Source of the DNA: Paenibacillus dakarensis
GTDB lineage: Bacteria > Bacillota > Bacilli > Paenibacillales > Paenibacillaceae
Length of the DNA stretch: 64,000 nucleotides
Direction: 5' to 3'
NCBI RefSeq assembly: GCF_001373415.1
Contig: NZ_CDSE01000047.1
Coordinates: 45,941-109,940 of the forward strand
Below the pieces are notes generated by a model. The model was not told the DNA's origin and did no database searches. It saw only the letters and a program-made list of their open reading frames with translations. The position numbers and the translations under genes are program-made. Below are positions 1 through 6,961 of this stretch, in pieces; the first letter of the stretch is position 1, and every line of letters starts with the position of its first letter.

Positions 1-493
1 TTCGTTTAGACCTTTCACCTGAAAATTTCGCGTGTCCAAAATAATATCCCATAATGATGCCGAACATGGCGTGTCCTGATACCGGGAGCAGAGCCCGAAT
101 CAGCATCGGACCAAAAGCGGCGTGACTATACCATGCGTAAAAGATGTTTTCAACCGTTGCGAAACCCAGAGAAATCGCCGTGGCATACAATATGCCATCA
201 TAAGGCTCATCAAATTCCGTATGGTTAAAAATTAGATGGTATAGCACAAACCATTTTAACAATTCTTCAACGCCTGCGGAAATAATCAATGATTCGACTA
301 CCGGGTTGTCCCCGAGCCATAATATCATACCCCGCTGCACAATCATAACTGGAATGACAATCAGGAATCCTAGCAAGAATACCTTTACAACTATATGAAG
401 CGGTTCCTGATCATATCTGTCCTTCAGATAAAAATAGGTGAGTAATGCGAGACCCGGCGCCAAAGCAGACGCTATGATTGAAAACACAAGCAC
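1..493 (-). CDS. prsW: PrsW family intramembrane metalloprotease (partial, C-terminus off the window)
   Basis: This is a membrane-embedded protease. In B. subtilis PrsW makes the site-1 cut in anti-sigma factor RsiW and so activates sigma W. The visible 164 residues start LVFSIIASALAPGLALLTYF and contain the EELLKWF segment with the paired glutamates of the family, a FDEPYDGILYA stretch, and the RALLPVSGHAMFG segment carrying the conserved histidine. Several hydrophobic helices are evident. I place the start at a GTG at 493 because GAGGGGG sits six bases upstream. A second GTG at 487 is possible. The reading frame stays open to base 1, so the last part of the gene lies outside. It follows mecA by 60 bases on the same strand with no terminator between, so the two may be cotranscribed. 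No rsiW/sigW pair is in view. Confidence 0.9.
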   Translation of the reverse strand, partial: MLVFSIIASALAPGLALLTYFYLKDRYDQEPLHIVVKVFLLGFLIVIPVMIVQRGMILWLGDNPVVESLIISAGVEELLKWFVLYHLIFNHTEFDEPYDGILYATAISLGFATVENIFYAWYSHAAFGPMLIRALLPVSGHAMFGIIMGYYFGHAKFSGERSKR

Positions 494-553
494 CGAAATC
501 CCCCTCTATTAGTTGCAGCATGTCTTTTACTGTTCTCACTTGACCGCACTGAA

Positions 554-1165
554 TTATTTGCTGCGTTCAAAGTGGAAGCATATATTTCCTACCGCTTGCT
601 CCGGCATTATTTTCTTCCCATATTCCTCAAGAATAGCCTCTGTTACTGTAGATGAATTACCAAACTCAGCAAGAAGAGCAGTGACTGCTGCCTGTTTATC
701 ACTATTCAACTGCTCCGGATTCATCCATAAAAACCATTTATCCAAATAGTGATAGAGCGTACCTGCCCCGTCGACTAAATCGTTCAACATATGGGCGGCT
801 TCAATAAGCACTTCAAAATCGTTAAATGCATACACAATGCTGCCGCTTTGTTCTAAAGTTACTTCCATTTCATAAATCTCATCCGGAATTTCATCCTCGG
901 ATAAGCCTCCGAAATGGTGATCAAACTTTCCTCTCGTCACATATACCACCATACCTTGGGCGGACAGAGTGAACACTTCAACCGCTAGTGGCCCTGTAGC
1001 ATCAAAGCCGAGTTCACTATAAGCCTGATCCATCATTTCGATAAACAGGTCATAAACCTTTGGGGCTTCCTGCCACAATTCCTCTTCCTGTATCCCACGC
1101 TCACTCAGATCGTCAAACGTGAGGAAAATCCGTATCTTATCTTGACTCAAACGTTCTATTTTCAT
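554..1165 (-). CDS. mecA: Adaptor protein MecA (MecA/YpbH family)
   Basis: MecA proteins deliver substrates such as ComK to the ClpCP protease and trigger ClpC assembly. The 203-residue protein starts MKIERLSQDKIRIFLTFDDL, the typical N-terminal substrate-binding domain. An acidic middle (about 85-95, LSEDEIPDEIYE) leads to a C-terminal domain (about 115-200) of the kind that contacts ClpC. GAGGAGG lies eight bases before the ATG. The neighbours (prsW to the left; metallophosphoesterase and CPBP protease to the right) match the ypbH region of B. subtilis, so this may be the YpbH-type paralogue rather than MecA itself. The sequence does not settle which. Confidence 0.88.
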   Translation of the reverse strand: MKIERLSQDKIRIFLTFDDLSERGIQEEELWQEAPKVYDLFIEMMDQAYSELGFDATGPLAVEVFTLSAQGMVVYVTRGKFDHHFGGLSEDEIPDEIYEMEVTLEQSGSIVYAFNDFEVLIEAAHMLNDLVDGAGTLYHYLDKWFLWMNPEQLNSDKQAAVTALLAEFGNSSTVTEAILEEYGKKIMPEQAVGNICFHFERSK

Positions 1166-1297
1166 GACAGGATCCTCCTCTGAAAAACAAAAATTTATAA
1201 CAAAATATGATTCTTTGATAATGAGGTGCTAAAAATGGTTTTATATATTGATTTTATCATTTAATACCCACAAATGCACGTAAATATGTAACCAGAT

Positions 1298-1344
1298 AAA
1301 AAAAGAATCATTCTTAGGGAATAAAGATTCCCATGGAATGATTC
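1298..1344 (-). terminator. Rho-independent terminator
   Basis: GAATCATTC (1305-1313) pairs with GAATGATTC (1336-1344), with an inner GGGAAT/ATTCCC stem. Read on the minus strand it is followed by seven T. It ends the small membrane protein gene just upstream. Confidence 0.85.
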
Positions 1345-1361
1345 GAATACGTTCTGGATGT

Positions 1362-1754
1362 TTACAAACCCGGTATGACTGTATTGGTTTCTTTAAGAAT
1401 TTGTTCGACTTCGTGCTTGACATCAGGATTGCTCTGGATAAATTCTTTAACCAGCTTCAGGTTGGCAGCCTTCGAATCAGACGATGCCTGTCCCCCGTGT
1501 TGATTGCTCTTGGAATGACTGGAAGATTCTGAACTGCTTGAACTGGGACGCACGCTTTCTTGGCGTCTGCTGCCTTGATTTGAACTGCTGGAATTGCCTG
1601 TATAGTCTTTCATCATATTTTTTGCTGTATTCGCCAATTGACTAATGTCCGTCCCTTTTACTATGGAAGAGAATGACATATTGCCTTTGCCGGAGAACAT
1701 ACGATACACAGCAATTCCCATTAAGGCACCGAATAAAAATGTCGAAGATCTCAC
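1362..1754 (-). CDS. Small single-pass membrane protein, unknown function
   Basis: I do not recognise the family. The start is a GTG at 1754, not the ATG 60 bases further upstream, because AAGGAGG lies eight bases before it. That gives 130 residues. Residues 3-18 (SSTFLFGALMGIAVYR) form one membrane segment. Next come a short basic stretch, a long Ser/Gln/Asn-rich low-complexity region (about 55-95) and a charged, probably helical tail (LKLVKEFIQSNPDVKHEVEQ). The build resembles YtxH-like or other membrane-tethered proteins in general, with no specific match. It diverges from the polysaccharide deacetylase across an 84-base gap and has its own terminator, so it is probably monocistronic. Confidence 0.7.
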   Translation of the reverse strand: MRSSTFLFGALMGIAVYRMFSGKGNMSFSSIVKGTDISQLANTAKNMMKDYTGNSSSSNQGSRRQESVRPSSSSSESSSHSKSNQHGGQASSDSKAANLKLVKEFIQSNPDVKHEVEQILKETNTVIPGL

Positions 1755-1838
1755 AAATATTACCTCCTTCAATGATAAACTCATAAGTAGTGTTCTCTTG
1801 CTCTGGAAATCCATGCAGTATAAATACAGGAAAGCGAG

Positions 1839-2774
1839 ATGGAAATGATGGTTATAAGAACATCCGCGCTGTTTCTGGCGGCCAGTTTAGTACTCAGCGC
1901 CTGCGGGCAAGCCGAAAAAAACAGCCCGGCCCCTTCAGGAGCAGAATCAGAAAATAATACAGCACCCAATGAGACAAACCAAGCTCCTTCTTCTGACAAA
2001 GAAAATAAGGATTCTTCGGATGCCTTGGACCCCTCGGATACTTCGAATAAAACTTCAACAGAACCGGAGCGATCTGAGGATACCGGGAAAGAAAAAGACA
2101 ACTCTGATAACACCCAAGCAGAAGAGACACCTGCAGCCCCTCAGTACTACATGAATAAGGTATACAATATTGTTCCGAATGATGAAGCAGCGGAGAAAAA
2201 AATCGTGTTGTTAACTTTTGATGATGGTCCTAAGGATGAAAAAATGATCAATGGCCTTATAGATACACTGGACAAACATAAGGCTAAAGCGATATTTTTC
2301 GTCAATGGGTACCGGGTAAAGCAGAATCCCGAGCTTTTAAAATTAATACACGAGCGGGGTCAAATTATTGGAAATCACAGCTGGGATCATATCGATTTGA
2401 AAAAGGAAAGCAAAGCAACAGCGAAGAAACAGATTGAGGATGTTCAAAAAATAGTGATGGATACCATCGGTGAGAAGCCTAAATTTTTCAGGCCTCCTTT
2501 TGGCTCAGGTGGAGATTATGTCAAGCAAGTCGTAAGCGAAAATAACATGCTGTTCATGACATGGTCCAACGGTTCCCTGGATTGGGAAAGCCAAAGCAGG
2601 AACAATCCGGAGGCCGTTATTAACAATGTGATGGAGCAGCTTCATCCCGGAAGCAATATCCTTATGCATGAGCTTCCTTGGACTGTTGAGGCACTGGATA
2701 CACTTCTAACTAAGCTGGAGAAGAAAGGGTACAGCTTCGTTGATCCTCAAAATATTGAACTGAAAACAAAATAA
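1839..2774 (+). CDS. Polysaccharide deacetylase lipoprotein (NodB/CE4 domain)
   Basis: This is a membrane-anchored carbohydrate esterase that probably removes N-acetyl groups from peptidoglycan or another surface glycan. The N-terminus is a lipoprotein signal with lipobox LSAC and lipidated Cys22. Residues 25-105 are a Ser/Asp/Glu/Asn-rich linker. The CE4 domain follows with all five motifs: TFDDGP (126-131), NHSWDH (metal histidines), RPPFG, a DWES segment and ILMHE (catalytic base histidine). The length of 311 residues is normal for the family. The start is one of three clustered ATGs (1839, 1845, 1848); the ribosome site GGAAAGCGAG is weak, so the exact start is uncertain. The substrate cannot be read from sequence. 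It is one of the few plus-strand genes here. Confidence 0.88.
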   Translation: MEMMVIRTSALFLAASLVLSACGQAEKNSPAPSGAESENNTAPNETNQAPSSDKENKDSSDALDPSDTSNKTSTEPERSEDTGKEKDNSDNTQAEETPAAPQYYMNKVYNIVPNDEAAEKKIVLLTFDDGPKDEKMINGLIDTLDKHKAKAIFFVNGYRVKQNPELLKLIHERGQIIGNHSWDHIDLKKESKATAKKQIEDVQKIVMDTIGEKPKFFRPPFGSGGDYVKQVVSENNMLFMTWSNGSLDWESQSRNNPEAVINNVMEQLHPGSNILMHELPWTVEALDTLLTKLEKKGYSFVDPQNIELKTK

Positions 2775-2811
2775 ATGATTAGAGACGTCTACATAAACTC
2801 TCTGCCATTAC

Positions 2812-2861
2812 AAAAAGCCTTGACTCCTCCCCCTAAACGGGTTAAGAAGTCAAGGCTTTTT
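2812..2861. terminator. Bidirectional terminator between convergent genes
   Basis: AAAAAGCCTTGACT (from 2812) pairs with AGTCAAGGCTTTTT (to 2861), with A and T tracts on both flanks. It serves the deacetylase (plus) and the metallophosphoesterase (minus), whose stop codon at 2850-2852 lies inside the right arm. Confidence 0.9.
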
Positions 2862-3656
2862 AATCAATGTAATCAAGTGTATTTCAGATGGACTCCGAAA
2901 TCGAAGCGGGATATGCGATGTACCAAACCCCCGGCTAATCAGCATTCGGACTGCTTTTTTCGCTTTATGACCAAGATGATACCAACCAGCATTATACTTT
3001 TTATAAAATCCTTCAAGGCGCGCCGCCCCAAGAAAAGGCAGTACAATCTGTCCACCGTGTGTGTGGCCAGCTAAGATCAGATTTGCAGAAATGCTTCGTC
3101 TATCCTTAATCCATATCGGATCGTGAACCAGAACAATGTGGTATTGACCTTTGTGGGCATTCCCTAGAAAAGAACTGTACGGATCATTACGGGAAACTGG
3201 CTGCATAATACCGCTTAAGGCGATGGAGTCTCCATTCTTGTTAAGCATAACCGTATCATCTTTAAGCAAGAGCAGCCCGGGCTCTTCAAACAAAGTCTCA
3301 AGCTTGCCGCTTCCTGCCTTCAAATCATGATTGCCAAGAACGGCATAGACTGGTGCTATTTTTCGCAATATCTCTAAGTTAGCGCCCACACGCTCCCACG
3401 GAACCCCTTTTTCTGTTATATCACCGCCCAGCATGATGCAATCTGGCTGAAGGTTCAGCGACAGAATCTTTCGTTCGGAAAGCTTGCGGCGGTGTATATC
3501 TGTGATGAACAAAATCTTATAAAGATGAAATGCATCTGGGATGTCTTGGGTCTCAATGACCTCATTTCTAACCCGGTAACCAAATGCTTCGATCTTCATC
3601 CATATTGCCGCACTCAATGCAATAACACCTGCCGCTAAACTAACCTCTACAATCAA
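2850..3656 (-). CDS. Membrane-anchored metallophosphoesterase (YpbG-like)
   Basis: This is a calcineurin-like phosphoesterase tethered by an N-terminal membrane helix (LAAGVIALSAAIWM). The metal-site motifs are in order: FITDIH, GGDIT, LGNHD, a lone histidine in VLVHDP, and AGHTHGGQ. I place the start at a TTG at 3656, because GGAGG lies seven bases upstream and the codon overlaps the stop of the preceding gene (TTGA). Longer versions would run far into that gene. The product is then 268 residues. It is the last gene of a three-gene run matching B. subtilis ypbD-ypbE-ypbG. The substrate is unknown; relatives include UDP-diacylglucosamine hydrolases and cAMP/cGMP phosphodiesterases. Confidence 0.85.
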   Translation of the reverse strand: MIVEVSLAAGVIALSAAIWMKIEAFGYRVRNEVIETQDIPDAFHLYKILFITDIHRRKLSERKILSLNLQPDCIMLGGDITEKGVPWERVGANLEILRKIAPVYAVLGNHDLKAGSGKLETLFEEPGLLLLKDDTVMLNKNGDSIALSGIMQPVSRNDPYSSFLGNAHKGQYHIVLVHDPIWIKDRRSISANLILAGHTHGGQIVLPFLGAARLEGFYKKYNAGWYHLGHKAKKAVRMLISRGFGTSHIPLRFRSPSEIHLITLIKKP

Positions 3657-4051
3657 AACATTTCCTCCAAAGGCGGTGCACCGATCAATCCCCAGTAGAC
3701 CAGACCGGCCATCAACAGGATAAAAATTACAATAAGAGAATTGACAAACCATTTACTCATTCTTACCCGTGATGACGGATAAGTGCTTGTTCTGGTTGGT
3801 GTTACAGATTCTTCATCAAGCTCGAATTTATCATAACTATGGTCTTCACGTCTTGACCTGCGCAGTTCTTCAACTTCGTGTGTTCGATTTACAGCTGAAA
3901 CGTCGTAATCCTGCTGCGCTCTTTCATGAACAACTTGGTCTTCCTTTATTGATTTTGAACGAAAAGCTGATTCTTCTGATGCAGCCTTATTATCTTTTTT
4001 CCGGCCTTTATGTCGGCGCTGATGTCGATCCATTCTGCTAAGCTCGTTCAT
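3653..4051 (-). CDS. Single-pass membrane protein in the ypbE position
   Basis: The 132-residue protein has a highly basic start (HQRRHKGRKK), a charged hydrophilic middle rich in Arg/Glu/Ser, and one membrane helix near the C-terminus (WFVNSLIVIFILLMAGLVYW). That leaves only about ten residues outside. B. subtilis YpbE, in the same gene order, is longer and carries a LysM domain; none is present here. The start at 4051 has GGAGGAAGGA upstream and overlaps the end of the CPBP protease gene by 14 bases. Its stop overlaps the start of the phosphoesterase gene. The tight overlaps suggest translational coupling. Function unknown. Confidence 0.75.
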   Translation of the reverse strand: MNELSRMDRHQRRHKGRKKDNKAASEESAFRSKSIKEDQVVHERAQQDYDVSAVNRTHEVEELRRSRREDHSYDKFELDEESVTPTRTSTYPSSRVRMSKWFVNSLIVIFILLMAGLVYWGLIGAPPLEEMF

Positions 4052-4637
4052 TATCTTCCTTCCTCCGAAAACGAATCATCATTCCTGATATCATATCAAT
4101 GACAAAATGACAAATTATCGGTGCCCAAAGTGTTCCTGACTCTATATAAATATACCCAAGACCATAACTGCTCAAAAACACCCAGCCAGTCGGAATCCAG
4201 TGCCTTAAATAACGTACATGGATAACAGCAAACAGAATACTGGTCCAGTAAGGGCCAAAAGCATATTGAATGGCTCCGCGAAATAGAAGCTCCTCACATA
4301 CCGCTACTATAAATGCGATAACAATAATATGCCAGACCGGTCTTTTACTAAACAGCATTTCGTTGATACCGCCATCATCCATCGCGCTCTCCGGTACAAT
4401 TCGGGAAATGATAAAATCGATGACCAGCATTGTAATGGCAAGACCTAATCCCCATAGGATAAATTGTTTATCGGTTGGTACAGCAAGCAGTCTAAAAGGG
4501 TTCCGCTGCTGAAACATGATCCAGATCAGGCCTATAATCAGTGTTAGGCCTTGTGTTAGATACAAATTAATCAACAGCAGCCGATCATTTAGCTGATTCG
4601 GCTCAATCTTTTTGATTTTAATTTTGAATTTTTTCAT
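4038..4637 (-). CDS. CPBP family intramembrane glutamic endopeptidase (YpbD-like)
   Basis: This is a multi-pass membrane protein of the CAAX-protease/bacteriocin-processing family. In its 199 residues the three family motifs are visible: EELLFRG (EExxxR), FAVIHVRY and ICHFVIDM with its histidine. About five hydrophobic segments surround them. In bacteria these proteins cleave membrane substrates or protect against bacteriocins; the substrate here is unknown. It heads the ypbD-ypbE-ypbG-like run. The ribosome site before the ATG is weak (AGGCTAAC). Confidence 0.82.
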   Translation of the reverse strand: MKKFKIKIKKIEPNQLNDRLLLINLYLTQGLTLIIGLIWIMFQQRNPFRLLAVPTDKQFILWGLGLAITMLVIDFIISRIVPESAMDDGGINEMLFSKRPVWHIIVIAFIVAVCEELLFRGAIQYAFGPYWTSILFAVIHVRYLRHWIPTGWVFLSSYGLGYIYIESGTLWAPIICHFVIDMISGMMIRFRRKEDNERA

Positions 4638-4750
4638 GTTAGCCTGCCTGTCTTTATAATGATCTAATTAATAGATTATAAATAAAATAAATAGAATGTT
4701 ATCCATAAATCCTGAGCAATAAAAATAAGTCGGCATATGCATCATAGCAA

Positions 4751-4809
4751 ATAAAACGCCCGTATTACAAGGCTTAAGGCAACCAGATAGCCAGAACATC
4801 GCGTTTTAT
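4751..4809. repeat. Inverted repeat in the serA upstream gap
   Basis: ATAAAACGC (4751-4759) and GCGTTTTAT (4801-4809) are exact reverse complements 41 bases apart. On the minus strand the right end continues into TTTTATTT, like a terminator, but no minus-strand gene ends here. Apart from this and the serA promoter and leader, I see nothing in 4638-4826. Confidence 0.5.
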
Positions 4810-4826
4810 ACTTGCCTAATTACCTA

Positions 4827-4856
4827 TTGACATGATTACAAAAGCCATGATACATT
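4827..4856 (+). promoter_or_regulatory. Candidate sigma A promoter of the serA leader
   Basis: TTGACA (4827-4832) is a perfect -35. TACATT (4851-4856) after an 18-base spacer is an acceptable -10. Transcription would start just before the T-box leader. Confidence 0.6.
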
Positions 4857-4861
4857 ATGAA

Positions 4862-5135
4862 AAAATTAATCGACCAAAACCGATGATGGAAAAAAGAAGC
4901 TTTAAACGTCTACAGAGAGCCGATGGTAGGTGCAAATCGGCGGCGCAAAGTGTTCTTGAGCGATCCTGAGATATTCCGCTGAATACAGTAGGCGTAATCG
5001 GATGATATCCGTTACCAATCATGGCCACGAATGGCCGTTTGAGGCTGCCTTAAGGCAGTGAATAAGGGTGGTACCACGAATAAATCTCGTCCCTTACTAC
5101 GGAAGTAGTATGCGGATCGAGGTTTTTTTTATATG
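4862..5135 (+). promoter_or_regulatory. T-box riboswitch leader of serA
   Basis: The leader carries an AGAGAGCCGAT stem I element at about 4914, a GGTAGGTGCAAATC loop region, the AGTAGGCG linker near 4987, and the diagnostic T-box AAGGGTGGTACCACG (about 5065-5079). A terminator hairpin and a T run follow at about 5110-5130. Uncharged tRNA would pair with the T-box and prevent termination. Because it precedes serA, tRNA-Ser is the likely ligand. TCC triplets at 4964 and 4975 are possible specifier codons, but I cannot fix the specifier by eye. Confidence 0.9.
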
Positions 5136-5262
5136 ATTTTCCCTTTTTCACATTACCGCGTCGCTTGAATCCAGGTATAACGGAATGCGCTATATGCAGT
5201 CCTTATTCTATATTTATGCAGCACATTATACTTAGAGAAGGTATTAAGGAGGCAGAGAAACC

Positions 5263-6855
5263 ATGTATAAAATTTTGGTGTCGGATCCGATTAGTGACCT
5301 GGGTATCCAGCAGCTAATGGATGCTCAAGACGTAGAGGTAGAGAAAAAGACGGGCCTTTCAGAAGACGAACTGGTTGCTATTATCGGTGAGTACGATGGT
5401 CTTCTGGTAAGAAGCCAGACTCGTGTAACCGAAAAAATCATGAATGCCGGTGTGAATCTAAAAGTAGTTGGCCGTGCTGGCGTCGGTGTGGATAACATCG
5501 ATCTGGAAGCAGCAACCAAACGCGGTATTGTGGTAATCAACGCACCGGACGGTAATACTATCACTACGGCTGAACACACATTCGCCATGATGATCGCACT
5601 TGCTCGTCATATTCCCCAAGCCTATGCGAAGACCATATCAGGCACATGGGATCGTAAATCCTTCCTTGGCGTTGAATTGCGCAACAAAACCCTTGGTGTT
5701 ATGGGAATGGGTCGTATCGGCAGCGAAGTTGCAAAACGTGCAAAGGCTTTCGGTATGAACATCCTCGCTTTCGACCCGTTCCTTACCGAGGAACGCGCTG
5801 AAAAGCTGGAAGTGAAATTAGCTTCCGTAGATACCATCATTCGGAATGCAGATTTCATAACTGTACACACACCGCTTACACCAGAAACTCGTCATATGAT
5901 TGCAAAACCGCAATTTGAAGTGATGAAGCCTGGGATGCGGATTGTGAACTGTGCTCGAGGCGGAATCATTGATGAACTGGCACTCGTAGAAGCCCTTGAT
6001 GAAGGTATCGTAGCTGGAGCAGCATTTGACGTATTTGAGCATGAGCCACCTCAGGCAGACCATCCTTTTCTAACACACCCTAAAGTCATAGTCACCCCTC
6101 ACTTGGGTGCCTCCACCGTGGAAGCCCAGGAGAATGTAGCAATCGATGTTTCGGAGCAGGTGCTTCACATCCTGCGGGATGAGCCATTTAAAAATGCGGT
6201 CAACTTCCCTCTCATTGCCGCAAATGTGATGAGCAAGCTTCAGCCATACTTTCATCTCGGTGAAAAATTGGGCAGTGCGGTTGCACAAATTACAGCTCAC
6301 GCGGTGAGCGAGATCCATGTTGACTATGCAGGTGAGCTTGCTGAGGTAGATACACAGGCATTGACCCGTTATATTGTTAAAGGTGTACTTGAACGCCATC
6401 TAGGAAACGATGTAAACATCGTTAATGCAATGCATCTTGCAAAAAGCCGCGACCTCCATGTTATCGTTTCTCAAACACCAAAAACCAAGGGCTTCACCAA
6501 TTTGGTGACTGTTACCTTGAAATCACAAAACGGAAGCGAGCGTCTGATTGCCGGCACATTGCTCCATGGCTATGGAGAACGGATTGTACGTCTGGATAAA
6601 TTCCCGGTTGATATCGCACCTGAGGGATACCAAATTCTCATATCCCACAATGATATTCCAGGTATAATCGGACGAGTGGGAACTCTCCTTGGTGAGAATA
6701 ATGTCAATATTGCCTCGATGCAGGTTGGCCGTAAAGTAATCGGCGGAGAAGCTATCATGTTCCTTACAGTCGATAAGGATGTCCCTAAAGAAGTGCTTGT
6801 TAAATTGACAGGACTTGCCGATCTTAATTCAGCTCAGGAAATCGTACTTAATTAA
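5263..6855 (+). CDS. serA: D-3-phosphoglycerate dehydrogenase
   Basis: SerA catalyses the first step of serine synthesis, oxidation of 3-phosphoglycerate to 3-phosphohydroxypyruvate with NAD. The 530-residue length is that of the long type. It has an N-terminal substrate domain, a Rossmann NAD motif (GMGRIG, about 148-153), catalytic Arg in NCARGG (about 231), Glu in FEHEPP and His in TPHLGAST. An intervening regulatory (ASB-like) domain and a C-terminal ACT domain (about 457-530, starting near ILISHNDIPG) complete it. The ACT domain is where serine feedback acts in relatives. AAGGAGG precedes the ATG. Transcription is controlled by the upstream T-box. The gene is monocistronic, ended by a bidirectional terminator. 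Confidence 0.96.
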   Translation: MYKILVSDPISDLGIQQLMDAQDVEVEKKTGLSEDELVAIIGEYDGLLVRSQTRVTEKIMNAGVNLKVVGRAGVGVDNIDLEAATKRGIVVINAPDGNTITTAEHTFAMMIALARHIPQAYAKTISGTWDRKSFLGVELRNKTLGVMGMGRIGSEVAKRAKAFGMNILAFDPFLTEERAEKLEVKLASVDTIIRNADFITVHTPLTPETRHMIAKPQFEVMKPGMRIVNCARGGIIDELALVEALDEGIVAGAAFDVFEHEPPQADHPFLTHPKVIVTPHLGASTVEAQENVAIDVSEQVLHILRDEPFKNAVNFPLIAANVMSKLQPYFHLGEKLGSAVAQITAHAVSEIHVDYAGELAEVDTQALTRYIVKGVLERHLGNDVNIVNAMHLAKSRDLHVIVSQTPKTKGFTNLVTVTLKSQNGSERLIAGTLLHGYGERIVRLDKFPVDIAPEGYQILISHNDIPGIIGRVGTLLGENNVNIASMQVGRKVIGGEAIMFLTVDKDVPKEVLVKLTGLADLNSAQEIVLN

Positions 6856-6860
6856 TTCCA

Positions 6861-6876
6861 TGTTCCACGTAGAACA
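6861..6876. other. parS-like near-palindrome
   Basis: TGTTCCACGTAGAACA lies just after the serA stop. From memory, the Bacillus ParB/Spo0J site is TGTTNCACGTGAAACA; this differs at two positions, including one in the central CACGTG. It may be a weak or decayed parS, another operator, or chance. Confidence 0.35.
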
Positions 6877-6896
6877 AGATTAAAGTTTATCATTCA

Positions 6897-6933
6897 ACAA
6901 AAAACACCTTCAAAATAAGAAGGTGTTTTTTGT
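6897..6933. terminator. Bidirectional terminator between serA and resE
   Basis: AAAAAACACCTTC pairs with GAAGGTGTTTTTTG around a seven-base loop. Both flanks have the homopolymer tract needed, so it ends serA (plus) and resE (minus). Confidence 0.92.
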
Positions 6934-6961
6934 TTTTTGTAATTATTTGATGTAATAGTTC

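Noticed and set aside
1241..1423. 60-residue minus-strand frame after the small membrane protein
   Set aside because: It contains the terminator hairpin at 1298-1344 and shows no ribosome site.
2775..3074. 99-residue plus-strand frame after the deacetylase
   Set aside because: It runs through the bidirectional terminator and is antisense to the metallophosphoesterase.
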